Origin: Adiantum capillus-veneris
Taxonomy: Eukaryota > Streptophyta > Polypodiopsida > Polypodiales > Pteridaceae
DNA length: 64,000 bases
NCBI GenBank assembly: GCA_014529385.2
Contig: CM043965.1
Location: forward strand, 66,955,690-67,019,689
Direction of reading: 5' to 3'
The notes beneath the pieces were generated by a model that saw nothing but the letters and a program-made list of their open reading frames with translations, made no database searches and was not told the DNA's origin. Of the stretch, positions 47,617-59,250 are shown in pieces. The number at the start of each line of letters is the position of its first letter. Position 1 is the first letter of the stretch. A program made the translations under genes and the position numbers.

Positions 47617-47824
47617 TTAAGTGGGAGGTTGTTGGGGTATAAAGCCCAATGTGGTCGCCCAGGTAAGTGGGCGGGCCGCTAGGTATGTACACATATTCTT
47701 TTGTAAAAACCTACTAATAAGAACTCACTATGCTCTACACATTACAGTAGAGCGAGTTCACCATATCGTCGTGCTCTTCTTCTCGCACTCTCTCTCGCGT
47801 CGCACTTCCGCTCGTACTCCTTCA
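47617..47824 (+). repeat. Copia C polypurine tract and 3' LTR
   Basis: The purine-rich AAGTGGGAGGT (to 47629) abuts TGTTGGGG at 47630. The LTR ends CCTTCA at 47824 (195 bp). TATAAAG sits 8 nt into the LTR. Confidence 0.93.
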
Positions 47825-50402
47825 ATACTTTGGGTAAGATGCAATGTTCAAAGTTTCTAAAGGATGGTTCACAGCTAGGGCCACATGCACATTGCAGCTT
47901 GTATGTAGTGATGTTTGTGTGCCCATGCAAACTCTATCCTTGGGCAATTACCTTTACTTTGTGACTTTCATTCATGATTACTCCAGACAAGCATGGGTGT
48001 ATCCGCTTAAAGCTAAGTCCGAAGTGTTTATGTGCTTCAAGCAATTTCTGGCTATGGTTGAAAATGTCTCTGAATATACTATGGGCACCCTTTGTTTAGA
48101 TCGAGGGGGATGTATATGTCTCATGAGTTTCACGCCTTTTTGGATAAAACACCAATGTACCATGCCATATACACCTTAGCAAAATGGTGTTACTCATAGA
48201 GAAAACAGGTCACTTACAAAAATGCCACGGGTATGGTCAAAGGTCAAGCTATCCACATTCGTTTTGGCTTGAAGCTATCATGTGTGCCCTTTATGTACTT
48301 AATAGGTGTCCTACGAAAGCTTTGCAGTCTATGACTCCTTATGAAGCATGGCATGAAAAGAAGCCATCTGTTGAATACATGCGTGTTTTTGGTTGTTTGG
48401 CTTATGCTTTGGTGCCACAATTGCAAAGCAAAAAATTCGATGATAAGGCTGTTAAATATATTTTTGTTGGTTATAGTATGGAAAGCAAAGGTTACAGGTT
48501 GCACCATCCACAACATAGTTTATGAGATGTTGTGTTTGTGGAAGATTTTGTTCAGCCGTTGGTGTCATGTACTAGAGACAATAATGTAACCTCACATACA
48601 TTTGATAGTTTGTTGCCTCTTTCAGTGGTGGAAACTTGAATGTAAATTCAAGTTTCCACCATTGAGTCAAATGTACAGCCTATGGGGGTTTTACAAAATG
48701 CATGGATTAGCCTATTACTAATGCAGATGTATATGATGTACTTGATGTGGAAAGGGCTAAGAATGAGCATGCTAGAGGTATGCCAAAATGGCTGGTGCAT
48801 ACTTCGTGTGACAGTAAATTGGATGCATCTTTGACTAGTTATACTCGTTTAGGTTCTTGCCATGCATCAAATTGTTCTATCTTGACTGTTTCTCGCTTAT
48901 GTGATGTTGAGGAACCTCTGTCTTTTGATGAAGCACAAAATTCAAAAAATTGGATGGCTACCATGCAATCAGAATATGATGCACTTATAAAAAATGACAC
49001 ATGGACTTTATGTGGTTTGCCTCCTCGCAAAGAGGCCATTGATACGAAGTGGGTTACAAGTTGAAATATAATCCGGATGGTGAGATTGATCGCTATAAGG
49101 CTCAACTTGTTGCAAAAGGTTATGCACAACAAAAAGGCATAGATTATGTGGAGACTTTTGATCTCACTTGTCGTATGACTGTTGTGCATTTTCTTTCTGC
49201 ATTGGCATCTCATTTTGGATGGGATGTACATCAATCAGACATTGTTATTGCTTTCTTGAATGGTGACATATTTGAGGAAGTTTATGTAACACAACCTCAC
49301 GGTTTTGTCATTAAAGGACAAGAAGATAAAGTGGCAAATGTAAGAAATCTTTGAATGGGTTGAAGCAATCTCCTCGTGCTTGGTATGAGAAATCTGACAC
49401 TCATTTGGTCAAACAAAGATTTTATAGCAGTCCAACAAAAAGCACTTTGTATGTAAAGCATGAGGGTGATGTATTTCTCATCGTTGGTCTATATGTGGAT
49501 GATTTGCTGATCTCACTGGACCGAATAAGCCACATATTGCTAAATTTAAGGCTGATATGAATGCTACTCTCAAATTGAAAGATTTGGGGCTATTGCATAG
49601 TTACTTAGGCATACAATTTAAGCAGTGTGATGGTGGTATGGCCTTGTGTCTAACAAGTTACATAGAAACATTGCTATGTAAGTTTGGACTTGAGGATTGC
49701 AAACCTATTGCCACTCCCATGGAAACAAGTTTGAAATCAAATCTTCGGGATGCTGGTGATCTTGTTGTTGTCACTCTTTACCAAACTACTATAGGATGCC
49801 TTATTTATGTATGCAATATGAGGCCAAATATTTAGTTTGTAGTCTCACAAGTCAGCAAATTTATGCATAGCCCAGGGTCTCCGCATTGCCATGCTGTCAA
49901 AAGGGTCTTTCACTACTTGTGTGGCACTTTACATCTTGGGTTGTTTTATCCCAAGGGGAGATCATTGCCGCCAAATTTACATGCTTTTTTAGACTCAGAT
50001 TGGGTTAGTTGTTATGACACATGAGTGTCCCATAGTGCTTTTTGTTTTATGCTCGTCAATTCATGCATATCATGGTTGAGCGAAAACCAACCTACTGAGG
50101 CCACTTCCAATTGTGAGGCTGAGTACAAGGCAGTCTTCAAAACTACGGTTGAGTGTGTACGGCTCAGACGCCTTATGGCTGATTTGGGTGTTGGACGGGA
50201 CACTGCCAACATCATCTATACTGACAGTCAGAGCGCATTGGCAGTTGCGAGGAACCTAGTTTTTCATGCTCGCACAAAGCACATTGAGGTGCATCACCAC
50301 TATGTCAGGGAGAGACTCTCAGCAGGAGAGATCAGCTTGGCTTGTGCCAACACATTACAACCTTGCAGATCTTTTCACAAAGGCATAGCCTCGTATGAGT
50401 AA
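47825..50402 (+). pseudogene. Element B pol: integrase to RNase H, broken
   Basis: Integrase pieces at 47844-48525 ('VCSDVCVPM', 'FIHDYSRQAWVYPLK', 'VFGCLAYA'), linker and RT start at 48747-49064, RT at 49049-49354 ('YKAQLVAKGYAQQKGIDY', 'AFLNGDIFEEVYV'), 'GLKQSPRAWYEK' near 49355, YVDDLL near 49490, and RNase H at 50025-50402 ('CEAEYKAV', 'TDSQSALAVARN', 'ARTKHIEVHHHYVRE'). Stops and shifts separate nearly every piece. Confidence 0.9.
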
Positions 50403-50527
50403 TTTGAAGCTTCCCGCAAAGCTTTGGGCTTACTTCCCTTTGTGGATTGATCATGCACTCAGCACATGGCACTTCCCTATACATTATGCGCCAGCTCTCA
50501 TTCACGGCATCACTCCTCGAGGGGATC

Positions 50528-50769
50528 TTTTATCATACATATGTGGTAGTGATGTGTGTGAACGCACTTAAGACCATCAAAGCATTTTTTCCCTCACTAG
50601 GATCCCCCCCCCCCCCCCCCCCCCCCCTCTGCATTGTATATATTCCCATCACTCTATGGTTAGCTTATCTTTCCAAGCGGCACTAAGTAATACTACTCTC
50701 TATTGTGTGCCTTTAGTTTCTTTGTCTTGTCCAAGTTGTGTGTGCTTCCATGCAACCTTATTTCCAACA
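50528..50769 (+). repeat. Element B 3' LTR
   Basis: Follows the purine-rich CGAGGGGATC. It starts TTTTATCATACATATG (TG lost by mutation) and ends TTTCCAACA. It has a C24 run at 50604-50627 where the 5' LTR has C9. Confidence 0.82.
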
Positions 50770-51190
50770 TGAAATTATCAGACAATTAGAATGCTCTCAC
50801 TGAACTTATTTAATAGACGTGACGAAAACGAGAGGATATTCAACCAATATGACTAAAAGACTTGATGAAGTCGACATTTGTATTGGCTCTGGGAGAGCGA
50901 TCATCTTTATCCTATAGATTGATAGAGGCTCTAAGTGTTGGGGCTATCCCTGTGCTAATAGCTGACAATTATGTTAAGCCATTCGATACCTTCATACAAT
51001 GGCATCAATGTGTGTTGGAATTCCCCACATCTAAGGTTGCTCGAATCATTTTTGTAGTGAGAAGTATGGGAAAGGAGGAGATGGCGAGGAGGTAGAGGTA
51101 TCACCTCTTCATTATAAAGAGTATCTCAAGGATGATGCCACACTCATTAGATCAATTGTGAAAGCTCTTAAGCTTCAATTTTTCAACGTT
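50770..51190 (+). pseudogene. Exostosin-like gene, part 3 (C-terminal donor-binding region)
   Basis: After a frame break near 50845 the frame reads 'KDLMKSTFVLALGERSS', 'YRLIEALSVGAIPVLIADN', 'PFDTFIQWHQCVLEFP', matching the C-terminal exostosin block ('STFCLVPRGR', 'FRFLEALxAxxIPVxLxxxWxLPF', 'VIxWxxxVV'). After a TAG at 51093 a shifted frame gives 'KEYLKDDATLIRSIVKALK', a plausible C-terminus. With parts 1 and 2 it covers most of an exostosin-domain protein in order, now split by 9.1 kb of nested Copia. Confidence 0.84.
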
Positions 51191-53752
51191 CTTCTGCAAT
51201 TCAACAAATTATCGATGTCATCAAGCATCGATAAATGTACGGTGAAAGACTTACATTGAGCATTTGTCAATGAAGCTCTAAGGTTAATCATTTCCAAGAT
51301 ATTATCCTAATATTGATGTTAGTTGCTATTAGCCTTTAAGGGTAACGAAGATCTTCTTGCAAACACAGGGGGATCAATTGTGAAGTCACAATCTCTCTCC
51401 AACCCAAGCTAGATAGCCCATGTGGATGATTGCTTTCAACATAAAGAAACCTTATATAGAAACCCCTTGCTAAGGATTGTTAAAGCAACTTTATTGATTT
51501 TTAGGTATAGGGCTTCAGTCATCCATATACGTCTTGGATGTTTGTCTCAAAGACTCTCTCTTTGCATTAATATATAGGGATAATTGCAGTGTACATGATC
51601 CACCAACCTCGAAGATATTAATCAAGGACCTCATTGAATGAGCTATCCCTTGATGTAGAGCCTACAAAAAAAGTGTAGTGTGCATGATTGAGTGTGTGAC
51701 CTCTCCCCATAAAAAATAAACATGATATCATTGAAAAGAAAGACTCACTCCCTACATTTGCATGCTCAATGCATGACTCACAAGTTTATGAAGGGAATTT
51801 TCGAGCTCCTTGATAGCCATAGATTCTGAACTTGAGTCTCATAGTTTTCTATCAACATCATCTCATAATATGATAAAAGACAAAATAGACATTGGTCAAT
51901 TTAATAAAACTACATGAATCAAACTTTTGTGATAGCTAAAAAGAGTCCAAATCTAATTACTAAGAGATAATACAAACAATTCAAACTTGGTGAGTAGCAA
52001 AGAATTTACATCTCAAATTGTGTAAAAACAAGATAGTAATAAGTAGGTAGCTATTTCCATAACCTTGCAATGTTTGGGTACAAGGCTTTGGACGACAAAA
52101 GGTTGTCTTGCTAGCATTGAAATATGCATGGAAAGGAGTGGAGGGAGACATATTGAGGCTTACAACAAATACATTTCATTGCAAATATCAAAAACCTTGA
52201 CTATTTTCAAAATATTGGCACAATTTAAATTTGGTGTTGCAACATCCTCTCCCCTCACTCTTCACTTGTTGCAGCTATGTAAGCCCCACCCTTTCTTACC
52301 CTGGGATCTTGTATTCCACCCCCTTTTCTTTTCATTAGAGGTAACTTTTTCCTTTCTTCTAGTTCTTGCGTTTGTATATGTGTGTGTTTGTGTGTTTACA
52401 TTCTGGCATGAGCTTTTTGCTCTTTTCGAAGTGTCGAATTGTTGGATGTGGGAATTTTTGGGTTTTTTTGCAGGTGCACACACACACACACACATTCATG
52501 CAAAAGTCAACATGTGAATAGATGAATGCACACATGGCCTGAAGTTGGGATATGAGGACATGTGGGGGAAGGGTCTGTTAGAATCCCTCCTCCCTTTATA
52601 TATAGTATAGATAGATATGGAACTAATATATCTCTCACTAAAACATGGTTATTTGGTAGCTCTTATTGGTGTTGTGATAGATGCATCTTACGATTTTTAT
52701 TACATAAATTTAGTTTATGCAAATGTCATCACTTTTTTGAAAAAGGATAGCCTCAGAGTGAAGGTCGCTCTAGAAATGAATTATAATTTTGGGCTTTTTC
52801 TCCTAAGTTGATCACCAAAACAATCAAGGTGTTGCCAATATTTTTGCAGGTTCTACTTTAAGCATCACATGATCATTTCATTTTAAAAAAAACTTATTGC
52901 ATGGTTTTTGTACATATCTTATTACTTTTCTTGGACACAAGGATATGCATTCTTATGTAGTTTGATTTTGGGAACATAAGCAAGTAGGCGTAATATATAC
53001 AAATGGTAGCAGTTTCTTCTAGTTGGATGGATACTATTTTTCCTTTTTAATTAATTGATAAAACAAACAAAATATTGCTATATTTTGACATCAGATTAGA
53101 GTATGGTTACAAAGATTTGGGCATAAGTAAGTAGAAGTAATATATACAAATGGTAGCAATTTTTTCTAAAGCAAACCTCATGTGAGGGTTTCTTTGGAGA
53201 TGGATGGATATTCGTTAGTTTTGTTTCAAAAACAAAAGAAATGTGGCCAAATTTCTGCCAAATTTTGGCATTGAATTAAATTATGGTTACAAAAAGGTAG
53301 TATAGTTGAGACTAATGGCTTATTATGCAAAAATCTTATGTAGTGGGATATGCTTATGGAAAATTGGACTTGAGTATAAACAACATCTCATATATAGGTA
53401 CTTTTTAGTAGGAAAAGTAGACATCAAGGATAGCTACTACAAACTCGTTGCTTGAATGCGTGTGGCATGGACACTTCAAAGCTTAAAATCATTAATGGAG
53501 ATTTGGCATTTGACATCTCCATTTTGTTTAGGATCCTGTTGTCTTTGATTGTGGTTACAATTCGGTCCAAACTCCTTTTATAGAAATAAGACTAGACCAT
53601 ATTTTTTAAGAACCACCAAAATGATTGTACAATTTTCAAATTTAACATTTTCTGTGATTACTTGAGGGAGCGAGGGGGTTTTACATGGGATTGACAGTGA
53701 TTGCAAGAAGCTGGAGGCCTTATATCTGTCTTCCTAAAAGTTAAATTGTGTT
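51191..53752. other. Non-coding interval with diverged duplication
   Basis: No credible gene. A 150-codon frame at 52065-52517 is low-complexity and has no domain. A diverged tandem duplication of period about 147 bp spans roughly 52960-53300 (ATAAGCAAGTAG at 52976 and ATAAGTAAGTAG at 53123, each followed by AATATATACAAATGGTAGCA). (AC)n at about 52477-52494. Confidence 0.6.
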
Positions 53753-54490
53753 TTAGTAGGAAATAACATGCCTAAAATAGTGAATCTCCTCCTTGAGAAA
53801 ATCGCACTTGGATTCTTTGGCATATAAATTATGTTCTCGTAACAAGTCGAACACCTGCTTTGTATGTCGTAAATGCTCTTCTTTAGAGGCAATGCATACA
53901 AGAATTTCATCGAGAAAAACAATAACAAACTTGCCTAAATATGGTCTCAAGACATTGTCCATGAATGTCATGAAAGTAGCTGGGGCATTGGTCAACCGGA
54001 AGGGCATAACCAAAAACTCATAGTCTCTAAACAGTGTTCAAAATGCAGTTTTGGGTATACCCGGAAGCCTAATGCATACTTGATGATACCTTGATCGTAA
54101 ATTAATTTTTGTAAAGATGAGAGTGTGGTTAAGCTTATCAAATAGCTGATCCACTCTTGGCAATGGGTATTGGTTCTTAATAGTGACCGCATTCAATCCC
54201 CGATAGTTTACGCACATGCGCATGCTACTGTCTTTTTCCTTTACCAATAAGATGGGACAAACCCATGGTGAGGATCTGGGTTGTATAAAGCCTCTATTGA
54301 TATAGTCTTGCTAGCAAACCAACATTCCATCTCAACAACCTCAGAATGGATCATTCTATAGGGTGGGTGGTTTACTTATTGGTTTATTGTCTGCAACCAG
54401 CCTATGCCATGTTGCACAGCATGTGTTAACGATAACCATGGTGGTAAATCATCTTGAAATACATATTTATATTCCATTAATAGCTGTTCT
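53753..54490 (-). pseudogene. Ty3/Gypsy reverse transcriptase fragment
   Basis: Minus-strand order: 'LLMEYKYVFQDDLPPW', 'HPPYRMIHSEVVEME', '[20 protein letters not shown]', '[13 protein letters not shown]', 'MPFRLTNAPATFMTFMD', then FLDEIL in place of YLDDIL and 'HLRHTKQVFDLLREHNLYAK'. These are Gypsy RT blocks with shifts near 54240 and 54040. The second catalytic Asp is Glu. No LTR, protease or integrase of this element is visible nearby. Confidence 0.85.
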
Positions 54491-54496
54491 TGAGGT

Positions 54497-54720
54497 AATG
54501 AGAATTGAAAAGCTTTATGCTAAGGCTCCTAAGTGCATTTTTTTTGAGAAAGAGCTTTCATATTTGGATCATATTATTACTCGCAATGTAATTCACGTTG
54601 ATCCCGAAAAGTTGGATAAAGTGTGAAATTGGCCCATTCTCAAGAATGTGCGCCAAGTAAAGTCCCTTTTACGCTTTATAGGGTTTCTATCGCAAATTTA
54701 CCAAGGATTACTCTAAAGTT
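54497..54720 (+). pseudogene. Ty3/Gypsy RT thumb fragment, opposite strand
   Basis: 'LYAKAPKCIFFEKELSYLDH', 'VDPEKLDKV', 'NWPILKNVRQVKSLLRFIGF' match the RT palm end and connection of Gypsy pol. It directly abuts the head of the minus-strand fragment and overlaps it in domain content, so the two are not halves of one simple copy. Confidence 0.75.
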
Positions 54721-54929
54721 GTTGCTCTGCTTACACAACTTTAATAGGAGAGGTGAAATGACATTATGGTATAAAACATGAAGACTTGATTGTAAAATCT
54801 AGAACCTAAAATATCACTTACTGTAAGTCCCTTTCTTTCCCACAAATGCAATATGTGAAGGAATTGAATTTATCTTCTCTAAAGCCTTTTCCCAACTTGT
54901 TTATCACTAGTAACTACAAAAGAGATAGT

Positions 54930-54978
<49 letters not shown>

Positions 54979-56231
54979 CTCGTTCAACACTTCCAAGCTT
55001 GACTAAACCATCTACTTGCCAAAACAAAAAAATATAAACAACTCAAATGAAAATAGGAAAAATAAACCATGAGAGCATAGCCACTTTTTTTCATGCCATA
55101 GAGATAGAGATGAATGTGAATAAAAAAACATAGAGGATTAATATTGAGTGCACCAACTTCTCCAAATTGCAACCGCGTCTCGACTTGAGCGCATAAAAAA
55201 ACCACTCAGATCTACACAAAGGCATTGGATCATGAAACCCACACTTCTCTTGCTTGCCTCCAACGGTTGCAAGCTCATGCCCTCACCACCTAAATAATTT
55301 CATAGCGACGGTTGCTGGGCTGCCATCCATGTTTGCACATAACATTGCTATTGCCTCCTTAGTTCTTAGCCTGTAGTAGTGGGTGGTGGGCTACAAGGTG
55401 GAGCCAACTCTATGGGTGAAAGGCATAAGAGGTTGATCACGTGGTGCTTGAATTGGCGGATGTGGTGGTGCATACCGAAACAACAATGATTGTCATCGCA
55501 AGCTAAGCGAGAGAAAGCTTGCCAATAGGAGTAGGAACCAAGCCTTCATGTGATATGGAGAGCACACACGTAGCATGACATAAATCACGATGTTGTTCAT
55601 CTCTCTCTCTCTCTCTCCCTCTCTCTCTCTCAAAACTCTTTGGCTACCCTTTGATGGCTCTTCAACTTTCAAGGTGTGCCTCGCACTTAGGAATTTTGAC
55701 GATGCGATCTCCCCACCTCACTCTGAGCCTCCTTGTTATGCCCAGGGTGAGCCTGAAAAGGGCTCTCAAAGAGCCTTAAAGATCTTGAAGAGAAAGACAT
55801 CATGCCCTTTCAAATGCTATGTACTAAAGTTGCATTCAAGCTTTAGAGAACAAAAGATTAAAGAGTGTATGCACAGGAGATTTATCCATAATGTGAAGTA
55901 TTGATTCGACAATTTTTTCAATATTTTGATTTGTAAAGAGTATGTGCCGTACATTTTGGAAATTCCCCATTCATAGGAATCTTCACAAAATTCCATGTTG
56001 TGTCGCTCTGTCTCATAAGACCCTAGGTAGCACGAGGCGCATCAAGAGGGCTCTTTGTCTTTCTCAGACTTCCTAGACGTAGAGTGCCGGTAGCGTCCTC
56101 GAGAGAAGGAGGCGCTCTCTATTGACTTGGTTTCGTAGCTAGGAGCGAGAGGAGGAGAGAGCAGGCCAGTGCAGTTGATTTATTTATTTTATCAATACAA
56201 CGAGGAATTAAAGCAACGTACGGACCTAGCC
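54721..56231. other. Non-coding interval with (CT)n tracts
   Basis: (CT)n at 54931-54976 and about 55601-55630. Open frames here are low-complexity. No gene recognised. Confidence 0.5.
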
Positions 56232-56300
56232 TCAAGGGATAGCTCAGACGATACAGAGTCGAGATTTGAACTGCCCGTGTTCAATCCTGGCTCTCACGTT
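56232..56300 (+). repeat. Candidate tRNA-derived SINE head or tRNA relic
   Basis: TAGCTCAGACG at 56240 resembles a pol III A box, and GTTCAATCC at 56279 fits a B box, 39 nt apart as in tRNA genes. Acceptor-stem pairing is poor, so a functional tRNA is unlikely. Confidence 0.4.
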
Positions 56301-56543
56301 TTTGAATGAAAAGTACAAAAAGTGAGTATCAAAGGGGATTCTCGGGGATAAAAATAAGAGATGAACGAGTCTTACATGGAAGGACTTCACAAAGATTTAT
56401 TTCATTAAATTGGTTTGTTATTCTCTATGCTTATTAAATCTATCTACTAGGGAGCTTGAGCTTTAGGAGGTTCTGCTGGTTGCCTTTGTCTCCCGACGAC
56501 GACCTCCTTCGTAGTGCCGCAGTAGCGCATTCTGCTCACTTCA

Positions 56544-57719
56544 ATGTGCTCTTCTCATTCCACCACGGTTTTTCTGAGCCCTTCGTCGCTCATAGGGAAC
56601 CTCTGCACAGCCAGAAGTACGTGTTGCCCCGCACCTTTACAAGCTCAAACGTTCATCACAATATCATTCAAAGCGAACATTCTGCAGGCTAGCGATGCTC
56701 GTAGTCATATCCAAAGCTTGGGGCGAGCAATGAGAGTAGCTAACAGGTCTAGCAGACCAGGCTTGACGACCTCGGATAGGGTGTTTCCTGGGGTTTTGGT
56801 TCCAAAGTGTGCAGCTTCCAAGGGGGAAACTAGTGGAGATGGTGGGTTTCAATGGAGGAAAAGGTCTGTTACCCCAGGATTACGGCAGTCATCATCACCA
56901 CCTTCATCTTCTTCATCTAGCAGCAAGAAAAGCCAAAATGGAAAGGAGTCTGGGAAGAGTTCACCTCCGAAGGGTTCTGCAGGGGGCCCAAGAAGACAAG
57001 GTAAGGGAGCAAGTAGACCTGTCGGGACATTCAAAGGTAGAACCATTTCTGCGGATAGAGTAGCTTCTAGCATACCCAGAAGTTCCTCTTTAGATATAGG
57101 GGAGGGTGAGGGTAAAGACTCTTCTGTAAATGGGTCTTTGGAGAAGAGAAAGAAACCACCTAAGATAAGGGAGCAAGTCCGGATCACCTCCCCAATCAGC
57201 AAAGATCCGAAGATAGCGATCCTTGGCGGAGGCATGTCCGGTCTTATTTGTGCTCTGACTCTTCAAGAAAAAGGCATTCGTTCAACTCTCTTTGACACGG
57301 TCAGTATGGTTCATTTATGCTTGGTGATGTTCTTGTTTTGCAGACCTCCAATTACATCCTTAAGTCTAGGGAGATAGCTCCTCTGCAAAGAGCGTATTTG
57401 CCCAGCCTTTCCAGGTTATTGGTTCTCATATGCTCTTGAACAGGGGAAACATGGTTTAGGAGGGCGGATGGGAACGCGTCATGTTGCTCAAATCAATGGT
57501 GATCAGTTAGCGTTTGATCATGCAGCACAGTATTTCACTGCCACAGACCCAAAGTTTAAGAAATTGGTTAACCAATGGATGGAAGAAGGTGCTGTCAGGG
57601 AATGGAAGGGAGTTGTTGGGACTTTGGAAATGGGGGGAAAGTTCACAGAACTTCAATCATCAATGAAGTATATTGCGACCAATGGAATGCGTTTGTTTGC
57701 AGATCATTTGGTTTCAAAG
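56544..57719 (+). CDS. FAD/NAD(P)-binding oxidoreductase (renalase-like, plant family), exons 1-2
   Basis: Exon 1 runs from ATG 56544 to 57299 (donor GTCAGT); exon 2 is 57444-57719 (acceptor CTTGAACAG, donor GTATGT). The join is in phase: 'STLFDT' + 'GKHGLGGRMGTR'. The first 220 residues are Ser/Arg/Lys/Pro-rich without acidic start, fitting a plastid or mitochondrial targeting leader plus a disordered linker. Then comes the dinucleotide-binding motif 'ILGGGMSGLICALTL' (about 224-238) and, in exon 2, 'DHAAQYFTATDPKFKKLVNQW' in pieces, 'REWKGVVG' and 'KYIATNGMRLFADHL'. The order matches the plant family typified by Arabidopsis At3g04650. Met63 (56730) is an alternative start. Later exons are not found in the next 6 kb, so the gene either has a very long intron filled by transposons or is truncated. 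Confidence 0.8.
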
Positions 57720-59250
57720 GTATGTCCAATTATGAGTAAGTTAAGTTACGACTTACTGTTCAGATTGAGCAGATGTGGTGAGCGCATGAACACATCAAAC
57801 CAATTTCAGAGCCAAACTGATTTTTATCAAATCATTGCTCTTGTGACACATATAAATGTTTTGCATTGGGTTTGGTTTAAGAATGCTCAATTTCTTTTAT
57901 TCTCTTAGTAGCAATTCTCATTGTTGCATCTTGATGAGTAACAATGTCACCGAGATTTCTTTTGTTGGTTTATGGTTAGGGTTGTCTGTTTAGTCTCTTG
58001 GTCTTTACCATCACCATATGTTTACTATTGACCTTTCTCTCATGGTTACACAATTCTGGTCGGTATGTGAGTGCGAGCATGCCAACCAGTAGTCTAGACC
58101 ACCAAGTAATGCCGCCTGTTTGCTTTGAGTGTTTTCAAACTGGGCATACTTTCCATTCATGTCCTCACCGAGTCTCAGAGCAAACTTCCGCTCTGACAAC
58201 AGATAGACCCGCAGGGCCGCCTTTGGCTAAGAGAGCTAGACCTAACATTTGCAAAGCAGGTTATGCAGGGGCCTGGGGTTCCATTTGGTCTGATGGCTCT
58301 GTCTGGTCTTGCAGGTTTTGTGAACAGTTTCAAATAGATATGTGTATAGAACCCCCTAGGCTTTCCTTGTCTATGGGTTCGGCTTTGGTCATAGTATGAT
58401 AGTAGTATGTCCACATGATCCATTGACCCCACGTGCAGGTGACATCCCCTCCTGCTTAAGGGAGGCTTGGTTGAGCTGAGGCCCCATCAACTCGAGTGGA
58501 TTGTTGATCTCTTCGACCATGAGTTGTTCTTCTTCAATGTTAGTTGATATTCCTTCTAGGATGTTCTTAATGCTTGAACATGCTGAGATAGGTCTACTAC
58601 CATCCATGCTCACCCATGGTCGTCGTCAAGTTGGAAGTGCAGGGAGAGAGAATGAACAATGAAATGCACTCAAATTTAATCTCCTTGACTGTCAAACAAG
58701 TTTGCTTCTAGAGAGTTACTTATCAATGTAACTTTCTCAAGTGTAATCAAGGTTGCTTATGAAGAACTAATGGGGAAATGTAAATGAGATTCTTTTGATA
58801 GAATTCAAATCTCTTTCGATTTGTCCATTGGTATCCCCGAGTGAGGTAGATTTTTCTCCCCTCGGTCATGTGTGGCCATGTTATTACCCAGGGAGAGCTT
58901 TTTTTGTGTTCGTATAGCAGTGTTGCATAGAAACATGTTCCGCAAGGGTACAAAACCTATGAAATGTTTCAAAATGTTTAATGTTTTGCATTTATGAAAC
59001 CCGTTTTTTTTTCACCCTCAAATTTGAACCTTTCTTTTGAAGCTCTGAGTTTGCATTGACGTATTGTGCTATATCCAATAGGTACAAACACAAATGACGT
59101 TAGGATTTCTCCCCATTGAAGCCAACAAGTGCTTGGCTGCAATGTGTGCTTTATGTATGATACTTGTTCATACCTTGAGTGCTTCTGAAACCCTTGGCTA
59201 ATTGTTGTGAGTCTCCTCGTTTGGGTTGTTTTTCTCTGATTTTTGTAGTG
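57720..59250 (+). other. Presumed intron with a CCHC-knuckle fragment
   Basis: After the exon 2 donor there is no continuation of the oxidoreductase. A frame around 58078-58330 has one CX2CX4HX4C knuckle (CFECFQTGHTFHSC) followed by Arg/Pro-rich sequence, typical of LINE or Gypsy gag, with no other domain. The rest shows nothing recognisable. Confidence 0.5.

Larger units (their letters stand above)
42352..47824 (+). mobile_element. Copia copy C: near-complete element with intact polyprotein
   Basis: 5' LTR truncated to 121 bp (42352-42472), primer site, intron-bearing leader, a single 1326-codon gag-pol, polypurine tract and full 195-bp 3' LTR (47630-47824). No target duplication is seen because the left end is deleted together with element B sequence. 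The retained LTR parts differ by two substitutions and a 3-nt indel, suggesting a recent copy. Confidence 0.93.
41623..50769 (+). mobile_element. Copia element B, carrying nested Copia C
   Basis: A Ty1/Copia element of a family different from C. LTRs are at 41623-41852 and 50528-50769, with a primer site at 41855, the gag start at 42204-42351 and integrase to RNase H at 47825-50402. The middle (rest of gag, protease, start of integrase) is missing and replaced by Copia C. Flanks TGAAT/TGAAA are a decayed target duplication inside an exostosin pseudogene. Confidence 0.88.

Noticed and set aside
52065-52517. 150-codon open frame
   Set aside because: Hydrophobic, low-complexity and partly made by GT/CA repeats; no domain, no codon or splice support.
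56232-56300. Functional tRNA gene
   Set aside because: Acceptor and anticodon stems do not pair well; only the promoter boxes match.
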